In this document: positions 11,998 through 23,447 of the stretch, one piece after another | How positions within the stretch are numbered: the first letter of the stretch is position 1 | Layout: each line of letters starts with the position of its first letter | Origin: Vitellaria paradoxa | Lineage: Eukaryota; Streptophyta; Magnoliopsida; Ericales; Sapotaceae | Direction of reading: 5' to 3' | Assembly (NCBI GenBank): GCA_019916065.1 | Contig: CM034236.1 | Coordinates: 21,779,508-21,843,507 of the forward strand | Length of the DNA stretch: 64,000 nucleotides | Program-made: the position numbers and the translations under genes | The notes under the pieces: model-generated | The model's database searches: none | Seen by the model: the letters and a program-made list of their open reading frames with translations, nothing else | Told to the model about the DNA's origin: nothing

Positions 11998-12190
11998 ACC
12001 GCTTTAAGTGATCGCTATTAATGCTTTAGCGACTTCTTTTGGCGGCTGTCGAGTTGAAGGTCGCAAAACATCTGCTTCGTGACCGAAAAACTTAGGCGAC
12101 CAGTTTGGCGCGATCGCTAAAAGAATTATTAGCAACCGCTTAAAGAATTATTAGCGACCGCTTAAAAGCGGTCTCTATGGTGGCCGCTAA
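11998..12190. repeat. CACTA-1 left subterminal repeats
   Basis: Several copies, in both orientations, of a motif around GCGACCGCTTAA, GTGATCGCTA and GGCCGCTAATAG. The same words recur at the other end of the element (29395-29640). In En/Spm such subterminal motifs bind the TNPA-type protein. Confidence 0.7.
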
Positions 12191-13323
12191 TAGCATGCGT
12201 AAAAAATCAGGTACACCCTCTTTTTCTTCTCCTTTTTTTCTTTTTGTCCCTCCCCCTTTCTCTTTTTCCCTCTCCGCTTTTAGTTTCCTACGCCTGAGCT
12301 CCTCCCCCATTGTCGTTGTCGTCACTGGAACCCACCGCTGCGTATGCCAAGTAATCCCCTCCTCCTCTTCCCCCTTCCTTCTTCCCTCTATAGCTCTCTC
12401 TTTCTATATATATATATATATATATCGCTAACCATTTTTTTAGTTATTTTGTTGAGTTGTTGAGATTGATAAAGAACTCCTCTCGATCTTCTCTTCCTTT
12501 TTTTCAAGTATGTAATTTTTTTTATGTACTATTTTCATTTTTTTTAATTTTTGTGAATATAATGTATTGGGGGAATTTGATATTGTAGGTATAATTAAGT
12601 TGATATTGTAATTTTTTTTTTATCCATAGTTTCCTTTCCTTTTTTTTTTTTTTATTGTTGTTTGTTAATGTAACGTTGAGATTTATAAGTTGTTGATTTT
12701 TTTTTTTTTGATATACTGTTCTATTTTTTTTAAAGTTTATGGTTGTGGATGCATGTTTGTGGTTGAGATTGGAGCGAAGAGACCGCTGAGATTGTGTTTG
12801 GTGTTTATATTTGGAAGTTCTGGTAGTGACAAGGGAGAAACAATTTTTTTTTTATTTTTTAGCAATTAAAAATCAAATTTTTAGGTATTTATTTTTGTCT
12901 TATATAACTTTTTAATTAAAGATTTAATTGGGTTGTATACAGGGATTTTGGCAGTGGCTTACGGGAGAAATAATTTTTTTATTTTTTAGCAATTAAAAGT
13001 CAAATAAAAATTAATTTTTTATTTTTTGTCTTATTTAAATTTTTAATTAAGAATTTAATTTTGTTGATAATTTATACATATTATTAGCAATCATTAAAAC
13101 AATTATAAAAATTATTTAAAATAGAAAATTAATTTAAATATGAAAAATTAATTAATTTATTTGTATTCTGTAAAATATTTAATGAATGTAAATAACATTA
13201 CTATATAAATAAATAAGGGCAAATTTTTAATTTTTAACTAACGGTATTGATCGATTTTTTAAATATTATTTAATTTTATAAGTTTAAATTTATTGAACCA
13301 CTATTTATTAAATAAATAAGGGT
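12191..13323. other. CACTA-1 left interior, no coding seen
   Basis: A pyrimidine-rich stretch (12210-12400) ends in a TA microsatellite (12403-12426) and looks like leader sequence. A segment of about 100 bp is duplicated in tandem (about 12823-12925 and 12950-13070), each copy with GGGAGAAA and TTTTAGCAATTAAAA. The remainder is T-rich. I see no protein-coding signal beyond short ORFs. Confidence 0.55.
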
Positions 13324-13889
13324 AAATTTTTAATTTTTAATTGATATGAAATATACAATTAATTTAAATAATATAAGTATAATTTTTTTTTATAAAACAT
13401 GCAATTCATTTTACATTTTTTAGAAAAGTATTAAATTTTAATTTTTCTAATAAAAAATTAATTGTGGTAGATATCGCAAAGTGAGTTGTTGATTAGTTTA
13501 TTTTGCCACGAATAGTTGTTAATTTACTTGTATTATATATTTTTCTTGTTGTAAACTTTTATTTTTAGTTAATTTATTTGAGTATTAATTTTTCAATTTT
13601 TTTCAATTTCAAATTACGAAACTCAAAATTTAAATAATAATAATAATACACAAACCTCTAATGAAAATTTTAATAATAATTCAAATATTTATGATAAAAG
13701 TAATAATTCAAATAATAATATGGTACAGAAACCTTTTCAAATATTTAAATCAGTTAAATTAATAATAACAATGTTAAGTAACTTATAATAAATAAATAAA
13801 TTAATAATAATACACAACCCCTAATGAAAATTTAGCAATAATTCAAATATTTACGATGATGATGGTGATGAGGATGATGATGAAGATGA
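13324..13889. repeat. TA-rich repeat, copy B, first part
   Basis: Matches 1-570. The copy continues at 23364-23438 and 25817-26490, after the two MULE insertions. Comparison with copy A defines both MULE target sites exactly. Confidence 0.85.
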
Positions 13890-13898
13890 TAATAATAA

Positions 13899-13953
13899 GG
13901 GGTTTTTGGAGGCCGGTCATAATTTATAGACTATTAAGGATTTAAGTCATACC
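13899..13953 (+). repeat. MULE left terminal inverted repeat
   Basis: The 55-bp terminus aligns gap-free with the inverted right end (23300-23354), about 37 of 55 positions by eye. Its first 17 bases are poorly matched to the other end. The best-conserved part is the internal GTCATA...AGTCATACC segment. Confidence 0.75.
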
Positions 13954-14264
13954 CTTAAAAATTATTTGTAAATAAGTCATATGGGCAACGAAAAGACAAA
14001 AAAGACCTCGCGCATCTTTTCACTCACAAAACCTGTTTATTTGAAAACCTCCCTGTTTTATCGGAAACGTTCCGTGACTTTCCAACTTCTTCACAAATCA
14101 TCTGAAAACTAATCAAAACTTCTTCCAAATCAAGCCTCAATCGATCCCTAACTTTTCGCCGAGAAAATCCACACATTACAGTGCTTCGCAATCAACAGGT
14201 ACTATATTCGATTAAAGGTACTCTTTAGGGTTTTTTGATAAAACACATATCGAGGGTTTGAATA

Positions 14265-15190
14265 TTTATTGTGTGGTACTGTTTAGGGTTTTCGATTATC
14301 TTTGTAATAACAGGTTTTGTGGTACTGTATTATGTATTTAGTTTCTCCGAAAACGTATAATCGTTGCTATTTTTACAATAGCCTAATATGAAACATTACC
14401 ACATACATGTGGTACTGTCATACATGCGGTACTGTCAGTCATTCTTTTGATATTTGCAACCATTTTTGTGTTTAAATTTGAAGTCTGCATGATAGAGTCA
14501 TGTGGTACTGTTTTTGAAGGAGCATGCATCCTAAAAAAAAACAGTACCGCAGACTATGGTACTGTCACACATGCGGTACTGTCTGTCATTCGTTTGATAT
14601 GTGAGCCATTTTTGTGTTTAAATGTGATGTTTGCATGATAGAGTCATGCGGTACTGTTTTTGAACGAGCATGCATCCTAAAAAAAAACAGTACCGCAGAC
14701 TATGGTATTGTCACACATGCGGTACTGTCTGTCATTCGTTTGATATGTGAGCCATTTTTGTGTTTAAATGTGATGTTTGCATGATAGAGTTATGCGGTGC
14801 TGTTTTTGAACGAGCATGCATCCTAAAAAAAAATAGTACCGCAGACATGTGGTACTGTCACACATCCGGTACTGTCTCTCATTCGTTTGATATGTTAACT
14901 ATTTTTGTGTTTACATGTGATGTTTGCATGATAGAGTCATGCGGTACTGTTTTTGAACGAGCATGCATCCTAAAAAAAATAGTACCGCAGACATGTGGTA
15001 CTGTCACACATGCGGTACTGTCGGTCATTTCATTGTATGTGTGATTCTCTTCTTTGTTTAATGGTGCTCTTTGCATGATATAATCATTCGGTACTGTTTT
15101 TGCGAAGCAAGCATATTTTGTGAGAGAGTACCGCATGATGTGGTATTGTCAGACATGCGGTACTGTCATAGAAGTGGTACTGTATATAGA
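14265..15190 (+). repeat. 147-bp tandem array of GGTACTGT hairpin units in the MULE leader
   Basis: Equivalent GGTACTG words recur at 14503, 14650, 14796 (one-base variant), 14943 and 15090, a period of 146-147 bp. Each unit contains TGCGGTACTGTTTTT, a loop of about 20 bases with GAGCATGCATCC, then AAAAACAGTACCGCA, which can pair into a 15-bp stem. Two more direct copies of the octamer follow in each unit. The array lies between the left terminus and the first recognisable Ulp exon, so it may be promoter, leader or both. Confidence 0.88.
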
Positions 15191-15222
15191 TGATATTGCA
15201 TTTTATCTCTAACAGAAAACAA

Positions 15223-18200
15223 ATGTTACGAAAATACAGGTATTGCTATCACGCTCATACAAAATCAAACATGGTGAACATCCAGTACCGTTCGAACCTA
15301 ATCTCAGTCATTAATGAAGTTGAAACCATCAACTTGACAAAAGCACACCATGTATATCTCAAACATTCTCCATTTTGGAAGCTCATCCTCACTATTTTAA
15401 ACTGTGAAATTAATAAAGATTACTCGAGGAAAAGCGATGTTGATGTGGAAACAATCATCAAAACATTTGACCCACAGTCCAAATCTTTCAACCTAGGTGG
15501 AATAAAGCTTCGCATCAGAGAGAAAGAGTTGTGAACAATGTTTGCAATAGAGGATGGTGAACAACTGATAGACAGTGTCAAAAAAATCGCAAGACCAGGC
15601 ACTGAATTCGTCTCTCGTAGATTCTCTGGGTTGCGACGAATTAAGAAACAGAACATATCTGATGCTTTGCGGCAGGCTGCTGCAGAGCAAACACGCATTG
15701 GCAGAGAAGATGTTGCAAGACTTTTGACACTGTTCTGTTTGGCAACGTTGTTTGTCCCTAACAAAGGACATTCATTATCGTGGCACTACACAACATTGGT
15801 TGAAAATTTGGATCAAATCCGCCAATACAACTGGAGTGCACATATACTAGAATTCTTGGAGAACAGTTTGTGCTCAGATTCTAGGAACAAAGATGTTGCA
15901 GGCTGTGTCATGATGTTACCGGTAACCTTTTCATATCATATTCTATATTATATGTTGGTACTGTCTTATGAACTTCATTCAACTAATCAGCCCTATAAAT
16001 GATGCAGTACTGGATCTGTGAGCACACCACTCTGGTCCAACAAGTACAGAAGAGTGCAACACCTAGATGTCTAGTCTGGGATCTCAAGCCATTGTCCAAT
16101 GCACTGAAAAAAATAAATCTCAAAAAGTTGAATAAAAATCAGGTACTATTTATGATAAAATAAATCATGTTTGCATGCTAAGAATATTCGGTACTATTTT
16201 TCCAATAGATTCATCTTCATCTTTTACAAAAAACAGTACCGCATACATGTGGTACTGTCATCCGTGCATTAGGTACTGTGTTTCAAAGAGCATGCATTCT
16301 TAACAAAACAGTACCGTAGACATGTGGTACTGTCAGTTATTCTTTGAATTTGTGACCTATTTTTTTTTTTTTATGTATGCGGTACTGTTTTGTTGTGTTT
16401 CATGATACTGTTTGAATGCTATATAAATTCGGTACTGTTTTTGAACGAGCATGCATCCTTAAAAAAACAGTACCGCATACATTTGGTACTGTCATCCATG
16501 TGGTACTGTCAGCTATTTTGTATTTGTCACCTCTTTTTGTGTTTCATGATACTGTTTGCATCTGATAAATAAAATCATTCTAGATTCAACAATGTATTCA
16601 TGGACATACTAATGAATTATATAATTGATGAACAAAATATCAGGTAATTGTACCTGATCTTGATGATGATGATGAGGAGGATGACGAGGAGGAGGATGGA
16701 CAACAACAATATCATGATGATAATGATGATGATGATGATGATAATTATGATGATGAAAGGACAGAAACAGAAGAATACATCATTGCGTCAGAAAAAACCA
16801 GTGATAATGAAGACAAACATAGTGCATTTGAACAAGACAACTGAAAGCGAGCGAAAACAAGAGATGTCTTGTACTCCTGAACTCGATCAATCTGGTACTG
16901 TTCCATCTGCCATAGCTGAAAGTCTTCCAGAAATAATACCAGAATCTGATGAAGGCACCTTACCAGACAAAATAGCAGAAAAAGTCCCAGAACAAGAGGC
17001 ACCAGAACAAGAGGAACCAGAACAAGAGGCAAGACAGGCTGCATCAGCAGAAACAGTACCAGTTCAGCAAAATAATGATCCAGTTGCTTCAGTTTTATCA
17101 ATTTTGAACCGTGAACAAATAGAAGAGCTGGAGCAACAAGTCAAGGAAAAAGATGATAAAATTGCTGAATTGGAGAAGCAAATGGCAGAAAAAGATGAAA
17201 TTCTGACAAAGTTGTTCATTGACAATGAAAATCTCAACCTGCAAAACACAAACCTGAAGGAAGAACTTGATAATGTGAATGCAGTTGTTGAATTATTAAG
17301 GTCTGAACTTGTCGAATCTAGCGTCCACCAGGTGACGCAGAAACATGCAGCAACTAGAAGGCCAAAGAAGTCGGATACCAATGAAAAACAAACTCCAGCT
17401 GCAAACGAACCACCTTCAATGTACAAAAGGCTCAAGGACAAAACACGCCAAAAGAAAAGATATCCTGAGTTCACATACAGTGGTAAAAAGAAGGTTGCCA
17501 AAAAACAAAAGGCAGATACTGCGGCAATTGTCCCGAAAGATATAGAATCTGACGTTATAGACATTGATCTTCTACAACTGTCTATACATCAAACCGAGCC
17601 CAAGCAACCTTCGCTTAAGCAGATTATTTCAACTTTTCAACAAAACACACATCTATCAGACATAGAAAAGGAACGGATCTTAAAACTTATTGATAATGAG
17701 GGGAAAGCGTAAGACAGTATTTAACTTTTTCTTTTTTATTTACTTGTCAATTATAAAAAAAATTACTTGCTATCATCTGGTACTGTTCTCTATTTTTTAC
17801 AATAATTGGTACTGTCATTCCTTTATCTGGTACTGTTAACATAAACATTTCAAACTTAACTCATGTTGTTGTTGTTTTTTTTTTTTTTTTTGGCTGATCT
17901 TGTTGACATCTCACTGCTCACTGTATACACATAACACAGTGCAACTGTTTGGGCTGTACCAAATGAACCACTCTGCATGATCAGCATTGAAGATATCTAC
18001 AACCTCATAGTAAATGAGAGTATATCAAACATGGTAGGCATATATGATTAACTTATATTTCTACAGAATTAATAAAGTATGTTGACTATTTCTTAAATTC
18101 AACAAATTAATCTGATATTTACTAATCACAATATTTGCCCAGCTAATTGACTGTCATGCACGCTATCTAGAATCAACACAACATGAATCAGTCAACAGCA

Positions 18201-19472
18201 CTTTCCCCAAAAGATGCTTATACTTCAGCAGTTTGTGTTGGGTAAGATATGTGACCTCTTTCTGTGGTTAATTGTGCTTTTTGCATACTATATTTATTCG
18301 GTACTCTTTTTCTAGAGCATAAATGTTTTCAGAAATAGTACAGCATATATGTGGTACTCTCGACCATGTGGTACTATCAGCAAATGGCATGGATATGACT
18401 TCTTTTTTAGTTACGTAGCACTGTTTGCATACTATAATCGTTTGGTACTGTTTTTCAACTAGCATTCATCTGGTACTGTTTGCATACTGTTATCGTTTGG
18501 TACTGTTTTTCAAATAGCATTCATCTTATACATAAAAACAGTACCGCATACATGTGGTACTGTCATCCATATGGTACTGTCAGCCATGCGATGGATATGA
18601 GACTTCTTTTTTATTTTCATATTACTGTTGGCATACTACAATCATTCGGTACTATTTTTACGAGAGCATGCATCTTGGGGGAAACAGTACCGCAAGCATG
18701 TGGTATTTGACAACATGTATTTTTTCTTGTTGCAGACATTTGTGGTATTTGAGAGACATCATGCAGCTCGAGACACTCAAATTGATCAAAAGCTGAAACT
18801 ATCTGATACATACAGACTACTTGTATTCCCTTTGAATACAAGTGGAATGAGAATTCCTGCTGATCCCAACCATTGGACCCTTTTGGTATTGGATAGAGAC
18901 ACGTGGACATGGACACATTATAATTCCATGAAACCACGTAGAGCAAATTTCAAAGATTTGTATCTTGAGGATGCAAGGAAAGTGGTAAGATTCTGTATGT
19001 AAATTTTATACATAATTTCATTGGTACTCTTTTCTACTATTTACAACAGTACCGGTGCTGTTTATTAAAACTCATACTGTCTCCACATTTGTCATATTGT
19101 ATCAGAAAGAGTATGTGGAATTGAAACTTAAAGACCAATACCTCAATGATCCAATAACAAAAAATATTGAACATACCAGCATGGAATTCGAATACCCAAT
19201 TGTTTCTGCAGCAAATTGCCCACAACAAGGATCTACAACGTAAGCCACACCCTTTTTTATTCATGCAAATTGTTGAACACCTCTAACTAAATTCTTACAA
19301 TTTATAACATCTTGTGTGCAGTGTTGACTGTGGGCCAATGGTGTGCTACGTAATGCAATGCATATCAAATGACGAGCCACTTGAACCGATGCTTTCAGAA
19401 GAAGCTGTACAAGCTTACAGAGCAAAGATGCTATCACAATTTCTGTCCATTAGTGATGTACAAACATTGTGA
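15223..19472 (+). pseudogene. Ulp1-like (C48) cysteine protease gene of the MULE
   Basis: Visible exons: about 15223-15921, 16008-16142, 16644-17708, 17940-18033, 18143-18241, 18736-18984, 19106-19239 and 19322-19472. All are joined by GT-AG introns with matching phase. The N-terminal part (FNLGGIKLRI ... VLFVPNKG-like, YWICEHTTLV, CLVWDL) is the plant transposon N-terminal domain seen in such proteins. A D/E-rich block and a coiled coil (about 17110-17310) follow, then a basic region. The C-terminal protease has His in NHWTLLVLD (exon 18736-18984), Gln in PQQGS, and Cys in DCGPMVCYVMQ (exon 19322-19472). The position usually holding the catalytic Asp reads HYNSM, an Asn. C48 enzymes process or remove SUMO. 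Lesions: TGA at 15532-15534, and a frame change near 16830-16845 between the acidic block and the coiled coil. The true first exon is not certain. Confidence 0.85.
16143..16643 (+). repeat. Ulp intron filled with GGTACTGT words
   Basis: About ten exact octamers in 500 bp, again in hairpin pairs around GAGCATGCATCC-like loops (for example 16430-16480). The donor GTACTATTT itself continues a near-octamer. Introns at 17709-17939 and 18242-18735 hold further copies (three and seven by hand count). Confidence 0.85.
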
Positions 19473-20138
19473 TTGTAATTAAAACAGTATTAGTGCACAC
19501 TCTGTTTCTTTTTAACAAAATACTTGTATATTCAACATTCTTTTCCTGTAAATTGAATGATACAGTTTATGCTAATACAAATAGTCAATGTCCAGTTAAT
19601 GGTACTATTTGTGCAATATAAATAGTCATGGTTTTTGCGATTTTTGTATGATAATTCTTGGGATGTTGATTCTTGTTATGTTGATAGTGCTGCAAAATAG
19701 TGCTGATTGATACTCTATTCGAAACAGTACCGGTATTAATATTAACAGTACCGGTACTGTTTTATACCGGTACTGTTTGTATGAAGTATCTCAATACCAA
19801 CATATTGCAAATGAAGTTTGCTTGTGAAAACACTTACAGCTATTGTCACCAACAAATTTTATGTCCTTTAAATATAAGAATGACAACGGTACTGTCTGCA
19901 AATATAAAATTGATACACTATTACAAACAGTACCAGTATTAATAAAAACAGTACCGGTACTATTTTATACCGCTGTCATTCTCAATACCAACATTAAAAA
20001 TGAATATCGCTGAATAAAAAACTATCACAAAATGGATTGAAACATACTCATTCTCATTATTAATTCAAAAACAGTACCATAACAAACAAACAATAACAGA
20101 CTTCTTCACAGCATAATTTTGGGAGAAAAAAAAACAAT
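19473..20138. other. Convergent spacer between Ulp and MURA genes
   Basis: AT-rich 3' flanks of the two MULE genes. It holds about eight octamers, including the head-to-head palindrome ACAGTACCGGTACTGT (19745-19760) and a one-mismatch version near 19946. No ORF of interest was seen. Confidence 0.7.
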
Positions 20139-22956
20139 TCAACTCAACGGCTCTTTGCAAGTCTTCTTATTATGAGAGCCCATGCGACCACAACGACCAC
20201 AACGAATTCTTCGTACAAGCTCACCAGGTGATCTAATCCTACGCTTCTTCAGCCTTCCAGCTGGTCTCCGTGTTATTGGAGGTAATATTGAACTATTACA
20301 GTTTGCAAACTCTTGGATTATGTCTGTTGGTATTGGAACAATCACACCTTCATATGCCAATTTGTAATTATCAACATGAAAGTACTCATCAACAAACTCA
20401 CTCAAAGGTCTGTTAATCCTCCCAATAACAGCAAATGCATGAGAGCATGGAAAACCAGAAATTTGCCAACCATAACAAGAACATGTACAATTCACCAAAT
20501 CAACAGTTGTTGAAGGATTAGAAAATACTTCATAAATACTATCTGAACACATCTTGATGGTCCATGTTCTACCAGCATCAACAAGTGCATTAAACTTCTC
20601 TTCCATTCTTGGACATAGAACACCATTCCACTTTGTAGCATCGAGCTTTCTTATGGCAAACCATTCCATTAATTTAACCCTTATCTTGTCCACCAAATGT
20701 GCCACTGGCATATTTCTTGCATCAAGAATCCATGAGTTAAAAGATTCAATGGCATTTGAAGACATCTCACCATACCTTCTACTACAAGAATACGCATTAG
20801 TCCAATTTTGCACAGGCAATCCACTCAAAACGTTATCCAAAATTGCACCCCCTTCCCTCTTCAAAACATCTAACTTCTCCTTAAATGCTGCAACTGTGGG
20901 AGCATAAGCACACTGACAAAACAAGTTCACAATGTATTCACGGGATCCATTAGATCTGTTACCACGACTAAATTTATCTCTTAAATTGTTTTTCAAATGC
21001 TGTAGACAGAAAAAGTGATGACATGTAGGAAACTTAATTGGCAAAGATTCCATCAATCCAGGATTTCTATCGGAAATAATTGTAAAATCTTCAGAGGGGT
21101 TCAATATCTCACGCAAATGACCTAGGAACCAAGACCAATTATCGAAATTCTCTGAATCAAAAACAGCAAATGCCAATGGGAATAACCCTGCAGATGAACA
21201 TAAAAACAGTACCGAATTAAAAAACAGTACCGCATAATAAAACAGTTCAAAAAAAACAGTACCATTCTTTGTATGGTGTACTTGTGGTCTTTGAATAGCA
21301 GATACATTTGGTACTGTGTTATACGATACTACATCTTACTAAAAACAGTACCACATAATAAAACAGTACCGCACAAAAAAACTACCATTCTTTGTATTGC
21401 TAGATACATTTGGTACTGTGTTTATACGATACTACATCTTACTAAAAACAGTACCACATAATAAAACAGTACCGCACAAAAACAGTACCATTCTTTGTAT
21501 TGCTAGATACATTTGGTACTGTGTTTATACGATACTACATCTTACTAAAAACAGTACCACATAATAAAACAGTACCGCATAAAAACAGTACCGCATAAAA
21601 ACAGTACCGCACAAAAACAGTACCGCACAAAAACAGTACCGCACAAAAACACTACCATTCTTTGTATTGCTAGATACATTTGGTACTGTGTTTATACGAT
21701 ACTACATCTTACTAAAAACAGTACCACATAATAAAATAGTATCGCATAAAAACAGTACCGCATAAAATTATGAACATTAACATACCATTATTCGCATCCT
21801 TGCCAGTAGCTGCCATCAGAATACCCTTGAAACGTGACTTCAAGAAAGTACCATCAATAAAAATGATAGGCCTGCAATATTTGAATCCACGTATACTAGC
21901 CCCAAATGATACAACCAACCGTCTAAACCGGTTTATACCGTCATCCACATCCAACACAATATGACTACCTGGGTTAAGATCCATTGCAGCCTTCACATAA
22001 CAACTTCAGTGATTAAACGAATCAGCATACTCACCATAAATCATGTCTTTAGCTTTCTCTAAAGCACTCCAAGCCTTATCATAGCTAATTTCCATGCCAT
22101 AGTTGTTTTTAAAAAATATAATAACGTCGACCGGCAATATTGAAGGTTTTAATGCTACTTGATCAACAATCAACTTACCTAAAGATTTCTTGCTCATCCT
22201 CTTAGACCTATCCCTAATAATTGTCGGACCACAACTGTGAATATTGTTGAATTTCCTTATGTAAAAATTACGATTAACTTTTGATAACGATGCAACAATT
22301 GACCACGGACACCCTTCAGCAAACTTTTTTGCACAAACAACTTCGATTCTATCCTTGTTATTCCTCTCATACAAAAATTCAAAGCCAACCTCTGTAGCAT
22401 ATCGACAAATTGCATCACGAAACTCATCAACACCTCCTACGAATTCCTGTCCCACTCTCAATATTAATGACGACCAATTAGAACACAACAATGGTTTATC
22501 CTTACGGCTTGAAATTGAACTACGATACACATCAACATCACAGTAATCATCATACGAATCCAGACCAGTACCAACATCACCAATTGGCACACTATTAGAA
22601 ACAGTACCGGAACTGCTGGAAACAGTACCGGTACTGTTTTGGATCGGTACTGTGTTCAAACCGCCGAAAAAAACATCAATCGATATATAACACAAACCAA
22701 CCATGCGAGCCAACATAATCATATTTTGAAAATCAACATCGTTTCTCAGAAAACATGAAGAATGTTCATGGATTGAGTAACTAAATGATACATTTTTCAA
22801 ATTCAAACTCGACCAATTCTCACACACCTTTAACGCAAAATCTGAAAATGACATTTCACAGTTCAAATTGACTACAAAAGTCTCTGTACCAAACTTACAT
22901 AGCAGCATCAAATTCGAAGACATGACTGACCGAAATCGTTCACAGCACAAACTCAC
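20139..22956 (-). pseudogene. MURA-type transposase of the MULE
   Basis: Two exons on the minus strand: 22956-21786 and 21187-20139, with a GT-AG intron that restores ...DANNGLFPLAFAVFDSEN. N-terminal region: a PB1-like segment, then a FAR1/MuDR DNA-binding domain (VGQEFVGGVDEFRDAI ... CPWSIVAS ... HSCG). The MULE transposase core has catalytic Asp in FIDGTF, Asp in ISDRN, the CLQH motif between them and the third acid, and Glu in SSNAIESFN. It is followed by a SWIM zinc finger (CTCSCYGWQISGFPCSHAF) and a CCHC-like knuckle at the end with one extra residue (CGRCGRMGSHNKKTC). It would bind the element ends and cut and join DNA. A TGA (22006-22008) interrupts the frame between FNH and SCYVKAAM. 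Codons for a GTV-rich segment (about 22590-22660) are built from the octamer. Confidence 0.92.
21188..21785 (-). repeat. MURA intron built from ACAGTACC repeats
   Basis: The 598-bp intron contains about twenty exact octamers. Three near-identical blocks of about 100 bp each hold TTTGGTACTGTG and ACAGTACCACATAATAAAACAGTACCGCA, and one block has a run of five 16-17-bp units (21560-21650). The donor is GTATGT and the acceptor CTGCAG. Confidence 0.9.
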
Positions 22957-23354
22957 CCAAATGCGTAATCCAAATCCGTACGTATTCCTTCGACCGACGT
23001 TAATCTCACTGCAAATCGTGTAATCTGTATCTATTTCTTCATATATAATCCTTTAACAGACTTTTTATCTCACTATATGCTTGTTCACGCGATTTATAAG
23101 GAATGAAACAAAAAACGGAAAACGTGATTCTCAGTTCCATAATTCTCGGCAATTTCATCTCAGTTAATTATAGAAAAAATGGCATTTAAGTCATATTATA
23201 AATTATATTTAAAACAAACTCGTGGGACCCACTCAAAAGTGTGACTTAAATACAAAACTTTCCACATTAATGTGACTTAAAAGCAATACTTTTTTTTTTG
23301 GTATGACTAATATCTTTAAAAGATTACAAAGTATGACTTGGATACAATTTTCCG
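22957..23354 (-). promoter_or_regulatory. MURA upstream region and MULE right terminus
   Basis: 398 bp between the MURA start and the element end. The distal 350 bp is shared with the right end of the mini-MULE (25430-25807), so it is the conserved terminal and probable promoter region. It carries several AAGTCATA-type words that echo the terminal repeat. Only element termini retained in both copies can be claimed; no TATA box is obvious. Confidence 0.55.
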
Positions 23355-23363
23355 TAATAATAA

Positions 23364-23438
23364 TAATAAATGGGTCAATCCAATCTCTAACATAGATTAG
23401 GCCCAATCCAATGTATTAAACTTAGGTCTAATACAATC
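23364..23438. repeat. TA-rich repeat, copy B, middle part
   Basis: Short stretch of CACTA-1 interior between the two MULEs, matching about 573-645 of copy A. Confidence 0.8.
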
Positions 23439-23447
23439 TAATATTTA

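Larger units (their letters stand above)
13899..23354. mobile_element. Kaonashi-like Mutator element (MULE) with MURA and Ulp1 genes
   Basis: A 9456-bp element flanked by the 9-bp duplication TAATAATAA (13890-13898 and 23355-23363), the size typical of Mutator elements. It starts GGGGTTTTTGGAGGCCGG and ends TTGGATACAATTTTCCG. The two termini align without gaps over 55 bp at roughly two-thirds identity when one is inverted, sharing GTCATA at positions 18-23 and AGTCATACC at the inner edge. It encodes a minus-strand MURA-type transposase (20139-22956) and a plus-strand Ulp1-like gene (about 15223-19472), which converge. MULEs that carry C48/Ulp1-like genes are known as Kaonashi-type elements. 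Both genes have inactivating lesions. The whole element is crowded with the octamer GGTACTGT or its complement. Confidence 0.9.

Noticed and set aside
16648..16830. Met-rich start of the open frame covering the Ulp coiled coil
   Set aside because: Splice phase from the previous exon puts this stretch in the acidic Asp/Glu frame; the Met-rich reading is the wrong frame of GAT repeats.
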